A DNA stretch of 64,000 nt, from NCBI GenBank assembly GCA_038212215.1, contig JBBQUT010000019.1, positions 20,062 to 84,061 of the forward strand, written 5' to 3'. Positions 51,882 to 59,761 of the stretch are shown here, one piece after another. Position 1 is the first letter of the stretch; every line of letters starts with the position of its first letter. The notes under the pieces are model-generated. The model saw only the letters and a list, made by a program, of their open reading frames with translations. It searched no databases and was not told the DNA's origin. The position numbers and the translations under genes are program-made. The stretch comes from JALZAI01 sp038212215 (GTDB taxonomy: Bacteria > Actinomycetota > Actinomycetes > Mycobacteriales > Jatrophihabitantaceae).

Positions 51882-53549
51882 ATGTCAGCCTCTGTAGTAC
51901 GACCGGTGTCCGAACCCGCCACGCCCGACGACGGAGCGCTCAGCCACCGCGCGATCATGACCATCCTGTCCGGCTTGATGCTTGGCATGTTCCTGGCGGC
52001 GCTCGACCAGACCATTGTCGCCACCGCGATCCGCACCATCGGCGACAATCTGCACGGCCTGTCGATACAGGCCTGGGTGACGACCGCGTTCCTGATCACC
52101 TCGACGATCACGACGCCGCTATACGGAAAGCTCTCCGACATCTACGGGCGAAAGCCGCTGTTCATGTTCGCGATCAGCGTTTTCGTCCTCGGCTCGGCAC
52201 TGTGCGGGCTGTCCACGTCGATGTACATGCTTGCCGCGTTCCGCGCGTTCCAAGGGGTCGGGGCCGGCGGGTTGTTCTCGCTGGCGTTTGCCATCATCGG
52301 CGACATCATCCCGCCGCGCGAGCGTGCCCGCTACCAGGGCTACTTCATGGCGGTCTTTGCGACGTCGAGCGTGCTCGGACCGGTCGTGGGAGGTTTCTTC
52401 GCCGGTCAGTCCAGCATCCTGGGCATCACCGGCTGGCGGTGGATCTTCTACATCAACGTCCCGATCGGCTTCATCGCTCTCGCGGTCGTCATACGCAACC
52501 TGCACCTCGACTACACCCGGCGCGAGCCCCGCATCGACTGGTGGGGCGCGCTCGCGCTCGTCGTCGGCCTGGTCCCGCTGCTGATCATCGCCGAGCAAGG
52601 CCGCACCTGGGGTTGGGGGTCCGCGGGCGCGTTCGCATGCTACCTCACCGGCGCCGCGGGAATCGCTGCGTTCCTGCGGATCGAGGCGGCGATGGGTGAC
52701 GAGGCGCTGCTGCCGCTGCGATTGTTTCGCGGGAGCGTCTTTGCGACCGGCGCGGCGCAGTCGTTCATCATCGGCATCGGGATGTTTGGCGGCATTGCAT
52801 CGATCCCGCTGTATCTGCAGATCGTGAAAGGTGCCTCGCCCACCCAGTCCGGGTTGCTGATCCTGCCGCTGGTCGTGGGCATCATGACCGCGGCGCTCAC
52901 CGCCGGCCAGTTCACTTCGCGCACCGGGCGTTACAAGATTTTCCCGGTCGTGGGGTCGGCGCTGCTCGTGCTCGGGCTCGGGCTGATGACGCAGATCGGT
53001 GCGGACACGCCGCTCTGGCAGACCGACATCTACATGTTGATCTTCGGAGCGGGTCTCGGCCTCAATATGCAGACGATCATCCTGGCCATGCAGAACGCCG
53101 TCGAGCCGCGTGACATGGGTGTCACGACCGCGTCGGCGACCTTCTTCCGTCAGATGGGTGGCACGCTCGGCACGGCGGTCTTTCTGTCTGTGCTGTTCAC
53201 CTCTGCCGGATCGAACATCACCGAGCAGCTGGCTAAGTCCGGGAAGCAGTTACCGGCTGGGCACTCGTTCGACCTGAACAACACCTCCGGTATATCGACG
53301 CTGCCCGAAGCGATTCGGCACCCGATTCTGGTGGGCTTCTCCGACGCGATGAATCTCGTGTTCCTCGTCGCGGCCTGCATCGTTGTCGTGGCGTTCGGCC
53401 TCGCGGTCTCGATGAAGGAAATCCCGCTACGGACCGTGTCCGGCCAGCAGGCCGCCCGTGCGGCCGCTGCCGCGCAGAGCGCTCCGGAAACCTTGGTCGA
53501 GCCGGTCCTGAGCCACACCCCGGGCCAGGCGGCTGACCCCGCAGACTGA
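51882..53549 (+). CDS. MFS drug/proton antiporter, DHA2 (EmrB/QacA) family
   Basis: A 555-aa membrane transporter with about 14 hydrophobic segments. Motif A-like KLSDIYGRKPLF follows the second segment, and motif C-like segments are visible (GVGAGGLFSLAFAIIGDIIP, VLGPVVGGFF). MLGMFLAALDQTIVATAIRT is the DHA2 motif D1 region. GGAAGGAA precedes the ATG. Cotranscribed with the MarR gene 18 nt upstream. It probably exports a toxic organic compound, perhaps the same one attacked by the divergent FMO. Confidence 0.93.
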   Translation: MSASVVRPVSEPATPDDGALSHRAIMTILSGLMLGMFLAALDQTIVATAIRTIGDNLHGLSIQAWVTTAFLITSTITTPLYGKLSDIYGRKPLFMFAISVFVLGSALCGLSTSMYMLAAFRAFQGVGAGGLFSLAFAIIGDIIPPRERARYQGYFMAVFATSSVLGPVVGGFFAGQSSILGITGWRWIFYINVPIGFIALAVVIRNLHLDYTRREPRIDWWGALALVVGLVPLLIIAEQGRTWGWGSAGAFACYLTGAAGIAAFLRIEAAMGDEALLPLRLFRGSVFATGAAQSFIIGIGMFGGIASIPLYLQIVKGASPTQSGLLILPLVVGIMTAALTAGQFTSRTGRYKIFPVVGSALLVLGLGLMTQIGADTPLWQTDIYMLIFGAGLGLNMQTIILAMQNAVEPRDMGVTTASATFFRQMGGTLGTAVFLSVLFTSAGSNITEQLAKSGKQLPAGHSFDLNNTSGISTLPEAIRHPILVGFSDAMNLVFLVAACIVVVAFGLAVSMKEIPLRTVSGQQAARAAAAAQSAPETLVEPVLSHTPGQAADPAD

Positions 53550-53622
53550 TGGGTCGCAGCTGGCGCGACCAATGAACCGCAACTGCGGTTGCTGGCGCAA
53601 CAGTTCGGAAACACCGCGCGCC

Positions 53623-53628
53623 TAGCGT
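53623..53628 (+). promoter_or_regulatory. -10 hexamer TAGCGT before the OHCU-like gene
   Basis: It ends 8 nt before ATG 53637, with no ribosome binding site. Confidence 0.4.
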
Positions 53629-53636
53629 CGCGCTCA

Positions 53637-53978
53637 ATGAACGTGACGCAGTTGTTGGCCACCCGCGGCGCACAGTCGGATCTGATCGACGTCGCGGCCT
53701 TCGACTGCGCCCCGCGGGAGGCGGCCGCGGCCCTGCTGCGTCCGTGCTGCGCGAGCAGCCGGTGGATTCGTGAACTCGCTCTCGGACGGCCATTCGGGTC
53801 GCGTCGAGCCTTACTGAGGGCGTCCGACGACATCATCAGCGATCTGGGTCGGGCGGACGTGGCCGAGGCGCTGGCAGGCTTCGCGAGCGAGGTCAGTGAG
53901 CTCGCCGGCGAGGGCGACCTGCTCCGCGGGCAGTGGGCTGCCATCGTGCGGCTCCGCCTGATCATGACGTTTCGCTGA
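53637..53978 (+). CDS. Shortened OHCU-decarboxylase-like protein
   Basis: A 113-aa protein. Residues 22-75 (FDCAPREAAAALLRPCCASS, RWIRELALGRPFGSRRALLR, ASDDIISDL) resemble the start of 2-oxo-4-hydroxy-4-carboxy-5-ureidoimidazoline decarboxylases (ureide pathway), which are about 165 aa. The end, QWAAIVRLRLIMTF, resembles their last helix. The middle, including the HPRIG active-site motif, is missing, as if 50 residues were deleted in frame. The frame is intact, so it may be expressed, but activity as a decarboxylase is doubtful. It could also be a separate scaffold family. No other ureide genes are near. Confidence 0.45.
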   Translation: MNVTQLLATRGAQSDLIDVAAFDCAPREAAAALLRPCCASSRWIRELALGRPFGSRRALLRASDDIISDLGRADVAEALAGFASEVSELAGEGDLLRGQWAAIVRLRLIMTFR

Positions 53979-54022
53979 CCCGACTCGTGCGCCGCTGCGC
54001 GCTGCTGCGCGAGGATCGAGCG

Positions 54023-55495
54023 ATGAGCGAGCGCAGCGAGGGTACGGGCGAGCAGGAGCGGGCCGGCTGGCCAGGCGCTGACATCCGGCGTGTCGCGCAC
54101 CGCGTGGCCGACCAGATCGCCGACTACCTCATCGCGCTGCCCGACGGGCCGGTGTACCGGCGCCCGCCACGCGAGCTTCTCGACTCGATGCGAGCGACGC
54201 CGTGGTCAGAATTCGGTGTGTCCGCCGACGAGGTGCTCGACGAGTTCAGCGCGCAGATCGCCCCGTACCCGTTCGGCAACGGCCATCCACGCTTTGCAGC
54301 CTGGGTGAATTCTGCACCCGATCCGCTGGGGGTTTTCGCGTCCGCGCTCGCGGCGGCGATGGATCCGAGCGTGGCCGGCGGCAACCACGCGGCGGTCCAT
54401 CTGGAGCACCAGGTGGTGCGCTGGTTCGCCGACTTGCTTGGGTGGTCAGAAGGCTACTCGGGCCAGCTCGTCAGCGGTGGTTCGGCGGCCACGCTCACAG
54501 CACTGGCTGCGGCCCGCCACCGTGCAGCGACCCGGGCGGGCCTGGACGACCGACGCAACGGCTCGTCCGACCAGTTCGTTGTCTACGCCGGTGCCGAGGC
54601 ACACAGTTGCGTCACCAAGGCGGTCGAGGTCCTCGGTATCGGCTCGGCGAACATCCGCGTCGTCGAATCCGACGCGGGGCACCGCGTGCGTCCTGAGCAC
54701 TTGGCGCAACTGCTCGCTGCCGATCTCGCAGCCGAGCGGATTCCGGTCGCGGCCGTTGCGTCAGCCGGCACGGTCAACACCGGAGCCATCGATCCGCTGA
54801 GCGAGATCGCGGATGTGTGCGAACGCCACAGCGTGTGGCTGCACGTGGACGGCGCCTACGGCGGACCCGCGGTATTGCTGCTGGAGCGCTACCGCGACGA
54901 GCTGGCTGCGCTGGCCCGCGCCGACAGCCTCGCCGTCGATCCGCACAAGTGGCTCTATGTCCCCGTGGATGCCGGCTTGGTGCTCATCCGCGACGGCGCC
55001 GTTGCCCGCGACACCTTCTCCATCGTTGCGCCATACCTGCGCACCGACGGCGACGAGTACGGCCCAGGCGGGCCACCGTGGTTCGCCGAGTTCGGTCTGG
55101 AGCAGACCCGCCCGTTTCGCGCGCTCAAGGTATGGATGCAGCTGCGCCAGCTCGGCCGCAGCGGCTACCGGATGCGGATCGAGCGCGACATCGCCGTCGC
55201 CGGACACTTGCGCGACGCCGTCGTCGCTGCCCCCGATCTTGAGCTGCTCGCGAGCGGCATGAGCATCGTCTGCTTCCGGCATCGCCCCGACGGGATGTCC
55301 GATGACAGGCTGGACGCGCACAACCAGGCCCTGCTCAGCGCGGTGCAACTCGGCGGTCGTTCGTTCCTCGCCGGGACTGTCGTCGACGGCTGCTTCGCGC
55401 TGCGAGCATGCGTCGTCAACCCGCTCACCTCGACAGCAGACGCCATCGCGATCGTGGCGGACGTGCGCGCGCAGGCGGGCAAGCAGGCCTGCTGA
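54023..55495 (+). CDS. Pyridoxal-phosphate-dependent aromatic amino acid decarboxylase family
   Basis: A 490-aa group-II decarboxylase. HPRFAAWVNSAPDPLGVFAS and NHAAVHLEHQVVRWFADLLG form the active-site entry. GQLVSGGSAATLTALAAARH is the phosphate-binding turn. HVDGAYGGPAVLL carries the Asp, and DSLAVDPHKWLYVP the cofactor Lys. Family members make tyramine, tryptamine or dopamine-like amines. The exact substrate is not readable. GAGG lies 8 nt before ATG 54023. The N-terminus MSERSEGTGEQERAG is encoded by a GAGCGCAGCGAGG-type repeat. It converges on the helicase gene. Confidence 0.88.
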   Translation: MSERSEGTGEQERAGWPGADIRRVAHRVADQIADYLIALPDGPVYRRPPRELLDSMRATPWSEFGVSADEVLDEFSAQIAPYPFGNGHPRFAAWVNSAPDPLGVFASALAAAMDPSVAGGNHAAVHLEHQVVRWFADLLGWSEGYSGQLVSGGSAATLTALAAARHRAATRAGLDDRRNGSSDQFVVYAGAEAHSCVTKAVEVLGIGSANIRVVESDAGHRVRPEHLAQLLAADLAAERIPVAAVASAGTVNTGAIDPLSEIADVCERHSVWLHVDGAYGGPAVLLLERYRDELAALARADSLAVDPHKWLYVPVDAGLVLIRDGAVARDTFSIVAPYLRTDGDEYGPGGPPWFAEFGLEQTRPFRALKVWMQLRQLGRSGYRMRIERDIAVAGHLRDAVVAAPDLELLASGMSIVCFRHRPDGMSDDRLDAHNQALLSAVQLGGRSFLAGTVVDGCFALRACVVNPLTSTADAIAIVADVRAQAGKQAC

Positions 55496-55547
55496 GCCGA
55501 GCGGACGGGTGCCACTCGCTGACGACGGCGGGCGACGAGCCGCGGGT

Positions 55548-58082
55548 TCAGAACGGCCCGACGTCGGTGACCGAGACCACCGGCTCGCCGGCCGCGTCGC
55601 TCGCCGCCAGGTCGATCCGCGCGCTGATGCCCCAGTCGTGGTCCTCGCCCGGGTCGTCGAACACCTGCCGCACCTGCCAGGCAGCGGCATCGGCCGCGAT
55701 GTGCAGCAGTGCCGGGTTGCGGGCGTCCGCGCCAGTTGCGAGCCGGTCGTACTCGCTGAAGTAGCCCTCGATCGCGGCCTGCCAGCGTGCCGCGTCCCAT
55801 CCCGAATCGCTGTCGAGTTCGCCGAGTTCGGCGAAGTGACGTAGCGCTGCGAGTTCTACCCGGCGAAACATCGCATTGCGGACGAGCACCGTGAACGCGC
55901 GGACGTTGGCCGTCAGCGCAAGCGGTGCCGACATCGCCGGTTCGGCCAGCACGTCGGCCCGCGCCGCTCCTGAGCTCAGCTGCTCCCATTCGTCGAGCAG
56001 CGAGGAGTCGACCTGGCGCACCAGGGCGCCGAGCCATTCGGTGATGTCGATGAGCGGCTCGGTCCGTGCGGCGTCCGGGACGCTGGTTCGCAGCGCGCGG
56101 TAGGCGTCGGAAAGATAGCGCAGCACGAGACCTTCGCTGCGCGTCAGGCCGTAGAACGCGACGTATTCGGTGAAGGTCATCGCGCGCTCCCACATGTCGC
56201 GCACGATCGATTTGGGCGAGAGCTGGTCCTCGTTGAGCCACGGATTGCGTTGGCGATACACCATGAACGCGCCGTGCAGCATCTCCTCCAATGGCTTGGG
56301 GTGGGTGATCTCGGACAGCAGTTCCATGCGCTCGTCGTATTCGATTCCCTCCGCCTTCATCGCGCCGATCGCCTCGCCGCGTGCGGCGCGTTGCTGGGCC
56401 GCGAGAACCTGGCGTGGATCCTCAAGGGTCGACTCGAGCACGGACACCACATCAAGGGCGTAGCTTTCCGAATCCGGGTCGAGCAATTCCAGCGCGGCGA
56501 GCGCGAAGGTCGACAGCGGCTGGTTGAGCGCGAAGTTGATCGGCAGGTCGGCAGTCAGCCGCACGGTGCGCCCCTGCTCGTCGGGGACATCGAGGCGTTC
56601 GATCACCCCGGCGCGAAGCAGGGCTCGGTAGGCGCGAATCGCGGCTCGGACCTGGGTGCGGCGGGCAGCCGGCGAGCTGTGGTTGTTCAGGATCAGGTTG
56701 CGCATCGCGATGAAAGCGTCACCCGGACGGGCGATGACGTTGAGCAGCATGGCGGGGGTGACTGCGAATTGCGGGGTCAGCGATTCCGGCTGGGCGGACA
56801 TCAGCCGGTCGTGGGTGCTCTTGCCCCAGGACACGAATCCCTCGGGCGGCCGCTTTCGCACGATCCGGCGGCGCTTCTTCTCATCGTCACCCGCCCGAGC
56901 GAGCAGCCTCGCATTCTCGACCTCGTGGTCCGGCGCCTGGACGACGACGGTGCCGGCGGTGTCGTAACCAGCCCGCCCGGCCCGTCCAGCGATCTGCAGG
57001 AATTCGCGCACCTGCAGTTGCCGTTGCCGCTGCCCGTCGTATTTGCTCAATGCCGCGAAGACAACGGTGCGGATCGGTACGTTGATGCCGACACCCAAGG
57101 TGTCCGTGCCGCAGATGACCTTCAGCAAGCCGGCCTGGGCGAGCTGCTCGACGAGGCGCCGGTACTTGGGCAGCATCCCGGCGTGGTGCACCCCGATGCC
57201 GTGGCGCACCAGACGGGAGAGCACCTTGCCGAAGCCTGCCGTGAACCGGAACGCGCCGATCGTCTCGGCGATCAGGTCGCGTTCGGCCCGGGTGGCGACG
57301 TTGATGCTGGTCAGCGATTGGGCGTGCTCCAGGGCTGCGGCCTGGGTGAAGTGGACGACATAGATCGGGGCCTGGTCGCCAGCCAGCAGATCGGTGATCG
57401 TTTCGTGCAGCGGGGTCGACTCGTAGTAGTGGTGCAGGGGCACCGGACGCTCGTCCGCCGTGACGCTTGCGGTGGCGCGTCCGGTACGCCGGCCGAGGTC
57501 GGCCGCCAAACCGGAGGTGTCGCCCAGTGTCGCGGACATGAGCAGGAACTGCGCGCGGGGGAGTTCCAGCAGCGGCACCTGCCAGGCCCAGCCACGCTCG
57601 GGATCTGCATAGAAGTGGAATTCGTCCATGATCACGACAGCGAGGTCGCTGTCGGCCCCGGTGCGTAGTGCGACGTTGGCCAGGATTTCGGCGGTGCAGC
57701 AAAGAATCGCCGCATCCGCGTTCACGGCTGCGTCGCCGGTCATCATTCCGACGTTGCGGGTGCCAAACACCTCACACAAGGCGAAGAACTTCTCACTCAC
57801 CAGCGCCTTGATCGGCGCTGTGTAGACCGACCGGCGCCCACCTGCAAGCGCGAAATAGTGCGCCGCGACGGCGACCAGGGACTTGCCGGACCCGGTCGGC
57901 GTCGCGAGCACCACGTTGTTGCCAATGACCAGTTCAAGGACGGCTTCCTCCTGTGCCGGGTACAAGCTGATGCCCTGTCCGGCGACCCAGCCAGCAAACG
58001 CCTCATATTGCTCGTCCGGGTCGAGGGCAGCACCGCCAATCAGCGTGGCCGAGAGAGAGCCGGTGATCTCGGTGCCGCTCAG
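55548..58082 (-). CDS. DEAD/DEAH-box superfamily 2 helicase with DUF3516 C-terminal region
   Basis: About 844 aa from a CTG at 58082. Motif I ATPTGSGKS at about 60-68; motif II DEFH at about 153-156; motif III SATLGD; motif VI GRAGRAGYDTAGTVVV. A C-terminal region rich in helices (LSEITHPKPLEEMLHGAFMV, LSPKSIVRDMWERAMTF) matches the DUF3516-type helicases of actinobacteria. Probably an RNA or DNA helicase of housekeeping type. The open frame extends far upstream, antisense-like, within the MFS gene. No ATG, GTG or TTG lies near the conserved start; CTG 58082 overlaps the MFS stop as CTGA. Confidence 0.88.
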   Translation of the reverse strand: MSGTEITGSLSATLIGGAALDPDEQYEAFAGWVAGQGISLYPAQEEAVLELVIGNNVVLATPTGSGKSLVAVAAHYFALAGGRRSVYTAPIKALVSEKFFALCEVFGTRNVGMMTGDAAVNADAAILCCTAEILANVALRTGADSDLAVVIMDEFHFYADPERGWAWQVPLLELPRAQFLLMSATLGDTSGLAADLGRRTGRATASVTADERPVPLHHYYESTPLHETITDLLAGDQAPIYVVHFTQAAALEHAQSLTSINVATRAERDLIAETIGAFRFTAGFGKVLSRLVRHGIGVHHAGMLPKYRRLVEQLAQAGLLKVICGTDTLGVGINVPIRTVVFAALSKYDGQRQRQLQVREFLQIAGRAGRAGYDTAGTVVVQAPDHEVENARLLARAGDDEKKRRRIVRKRPPEGFVSWGKSTHDRLMSAQPESLTPQFAVTPAMLLNVIARPGDAFIAMRNLILNNHSSPAARRTQVRAAIRAYRALLRAGVIERLDVPDEQGRTVRLTADLPINFALNQPLSTFALAALELLDPDSESYALDVVSVLESTLEDPRQVLAAQQRAARGEAIGAMKAEGIEYDERMELLSEITHPKPLEEMLHGAFMVYRQRNPWLNEDQLSPKSIVRDMWERAMTFTEYVAFYGLTRSEGLVLRYLSDAYRALRTSVPDAARTEPLIDITEWLGALVRQVDSSLLDEWEQLSSGAARADVLAEPAMSAPLALTANVRAFTVLVRNAMFRRVELAALRHFAELGELDSDSGWDAARWQAAIEGYFSEYDRLATGADARNPALLHIAADAAAWQVRQVFDDPGEDHDWGISARIDLAASDAAGEPVVSVTDVGPF

Positions 58083-59602
58083 GCAGGTGCAGCGGCGAGG
58101 GTTTGCTCGGCCGGTAGCTCGTCGCGCTTGGCGTTGACAAGCACCGCTACGACGACCAGCGCCGCGACCAACAACAACCCGCCGACCAGGAACGCGACGC
58201 GGTAGCCGTGCAGGAACGCATCCAACTGGAAGGCTTTCGACCCTGCCGCAGTTGGCGCGTGGGAGCTCAGATACCCGGCCACCGCGCTCGCGTAGAGCGT
58301 GTTGAGCAACGCGGTGCCGAGCGAGCCACCAATCTGTTGGGTGGTGTTGAGCATGGCGCTGGCGACACCCGCGTCGTGCGAGTCGACGCCGAACAGCGCG
58401 ACGCTTGCGAGGGGCACGAAGACCAGCGCCATCCCGATGCTTATTACAATCTCGGCGGGCATTACGTGCGTGAGCCAACTCGAACCCGCACTGAGCTGGG
58501 TGAGATCGAGCAGCCCCGCGGCGCCCATAACCAGCCCGGTGATCATCAACGGTTTCGGCCCGGTGCGGGGCAAGAGCGCGGACGCGGCGCCTGCGCTCAG
58601 GATGATCCCGCCGCTGAACGGCAGGAAAGCGAATCCCGCCTTCAGTGGGCTGTAGCCGAGATTGATCTGGAAGTAATAGGTCAGGAACAGAAACATCGCG
58701 AACAGGCCGGCGCCGACCAGCAGCGACGCGGCGAAAGACCCGCCACGGTTGCGGTCGATGACCACCCGAAGCGGCAACAGCGGGTGCGGAGTGCGCGCTT
58801 CGACGACCACGAACGCGACGAGCAGCACGGCGGCCACTGCAAGCAGTACCAGCGTCTGCGGCGCCAGCCAGCCCACCCCCGCCTTGGCAGCCTCGGTGAA
58901 GCCGTAGACCAGCGAGACCAGGCCGACGGTCACCAGCGCAGCACCCGGAATGTCGTAGTGCCGGTCGCCGTGGGCGCGGCTCTCGTGCACCGTCGGCACC
59001 GCAGCGAGGGCAGCACCGATTGCAATCGGGACGTTAACTAGCAGGCACCACCGCCAGCTCGCATATTCGGTGAGCACGCCACCCATAATCAGCCCGATCG
59101 CAGCGCCGCCGCCAGAAATCCCTCCATAGACCCCGAATGCCTTGGCCCGTTCGTGTTGTTCGGTGAAGGTCACCGTGATCAACGACAATGCGGCCGGGGC
59201 GAGCAGGGCGGCAAACGCGCCCTGCAGCGCTCGCGCTCCAAACAGCATGATCGCGTTTTGGGCGATGCCGCCCAACGCCGATGCCGTCGCGAAGCCGATC
59301 AGCCCGATCAGGAAGACCCGCTTGCGACCGAGGTAGTCAGCGATCCGGCCGCCGAGCAGCAGCAGTCCGCCGAAGGCGAGCGTGTAGGCGGTGATCACCC
59401 ATTGCCGATCGGCGTCGGAAATACCCAGATCGTGCTGCGCGCTGGGCAAAGCGATGTTCACGATGGAGGCGTCGAGCACCACCATCAGCTGGGCAATGGC
59501 GATCACACCGAGTGCGAGCCAACGTCGTGGATCGGGAGCGCCGGCGGCAGAAAGCCCCGCCATGTCGGCGCCTTCGTCCGAGGGGGTGGTCGTGCTGGTC
59601 AC
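58079..59602 (-). CDS. MFS transporter, DHA2 (EmrB/QacA-like) family
   Basis: A 507-aa, 14-segment drug antiporter. QLMVVLDASIVNIALPSAQH (D1 motif) and GGRIADYLGRKRVFLIG (motif A) are clear. RALQGAFAALLAPAALSLIT and VYGGISGGGAAIGLIMGGVL (motif C-like) follow. GTG 59602 has GAGG about 10 nt upstream. Its stop overlaps the CTG start of the helicase gene. No regulator is adjacent. It is distinct in sequence from the pump at 51882 and not a recent duplicate. Confidence 0.93.
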   Translation of the reverse strand: MTSTTTPSDEGADMAGLSAAGAPDPRRWLALGVIAIAQLMVVLDASIVNIALPSAQHDLGISDADRQWVITAYTLAFGGLLLLGGRIADYLGRKRVFLIGLIGFATASALGGIAQNAIMLFGARALQGAFAALLAPAALSLITVTFTEQHERAKAFGVYGGISGGGAAIGLIMGGVLTEYASWRWCLLVNVPIAIGAALAAVPTVHESRAHGDRHYDIPGAALVTVGLVSLVYGFTEAAKAGVGWLAPQTLVLLAVAAVLLVAFVVVEARTPHPLLPLRVVIDRNRGGSFAASLLVGAGLFAMFLFLTYYFQINLGYSPLKAGFAFLPFSGGIILSAGAASALLPRTGPKPLMITGLVMGAAGLLDLTQLSAGSSWLTHVMPAEIVISIGMALVFVPLASVALFGVDSHDAGVASAMLNTTQQIGGSLGTALLNTLYASAVAGYLSSHAPTAAGSKAFQLDAFLHGYRVAFLVGGLLLVAALVVVAVLVNAKRDELPAEQTLAAAPA

Positions 59603-59761
59603 AAGCTCTGCCTCATTCTCTTCGCGCGCCTTCTTCGACCGGGACGCTGTTCAAAGGTGCAAGCGCCGCGGTGGCGACGGCCATTCCCATCGTCCACTTC
59701 TTGGTACACCCACGGTATGACAACGCCGTCTCCAACTGCGGACGCGATGGCGTCAGACAGG

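Noticed and set aside
56250..57668. 472-codon plus-strand frame inside the helicase gene
   Set aside because: Antisense shadow; no recognisable domain, while the minus strand has all helicase motifs.
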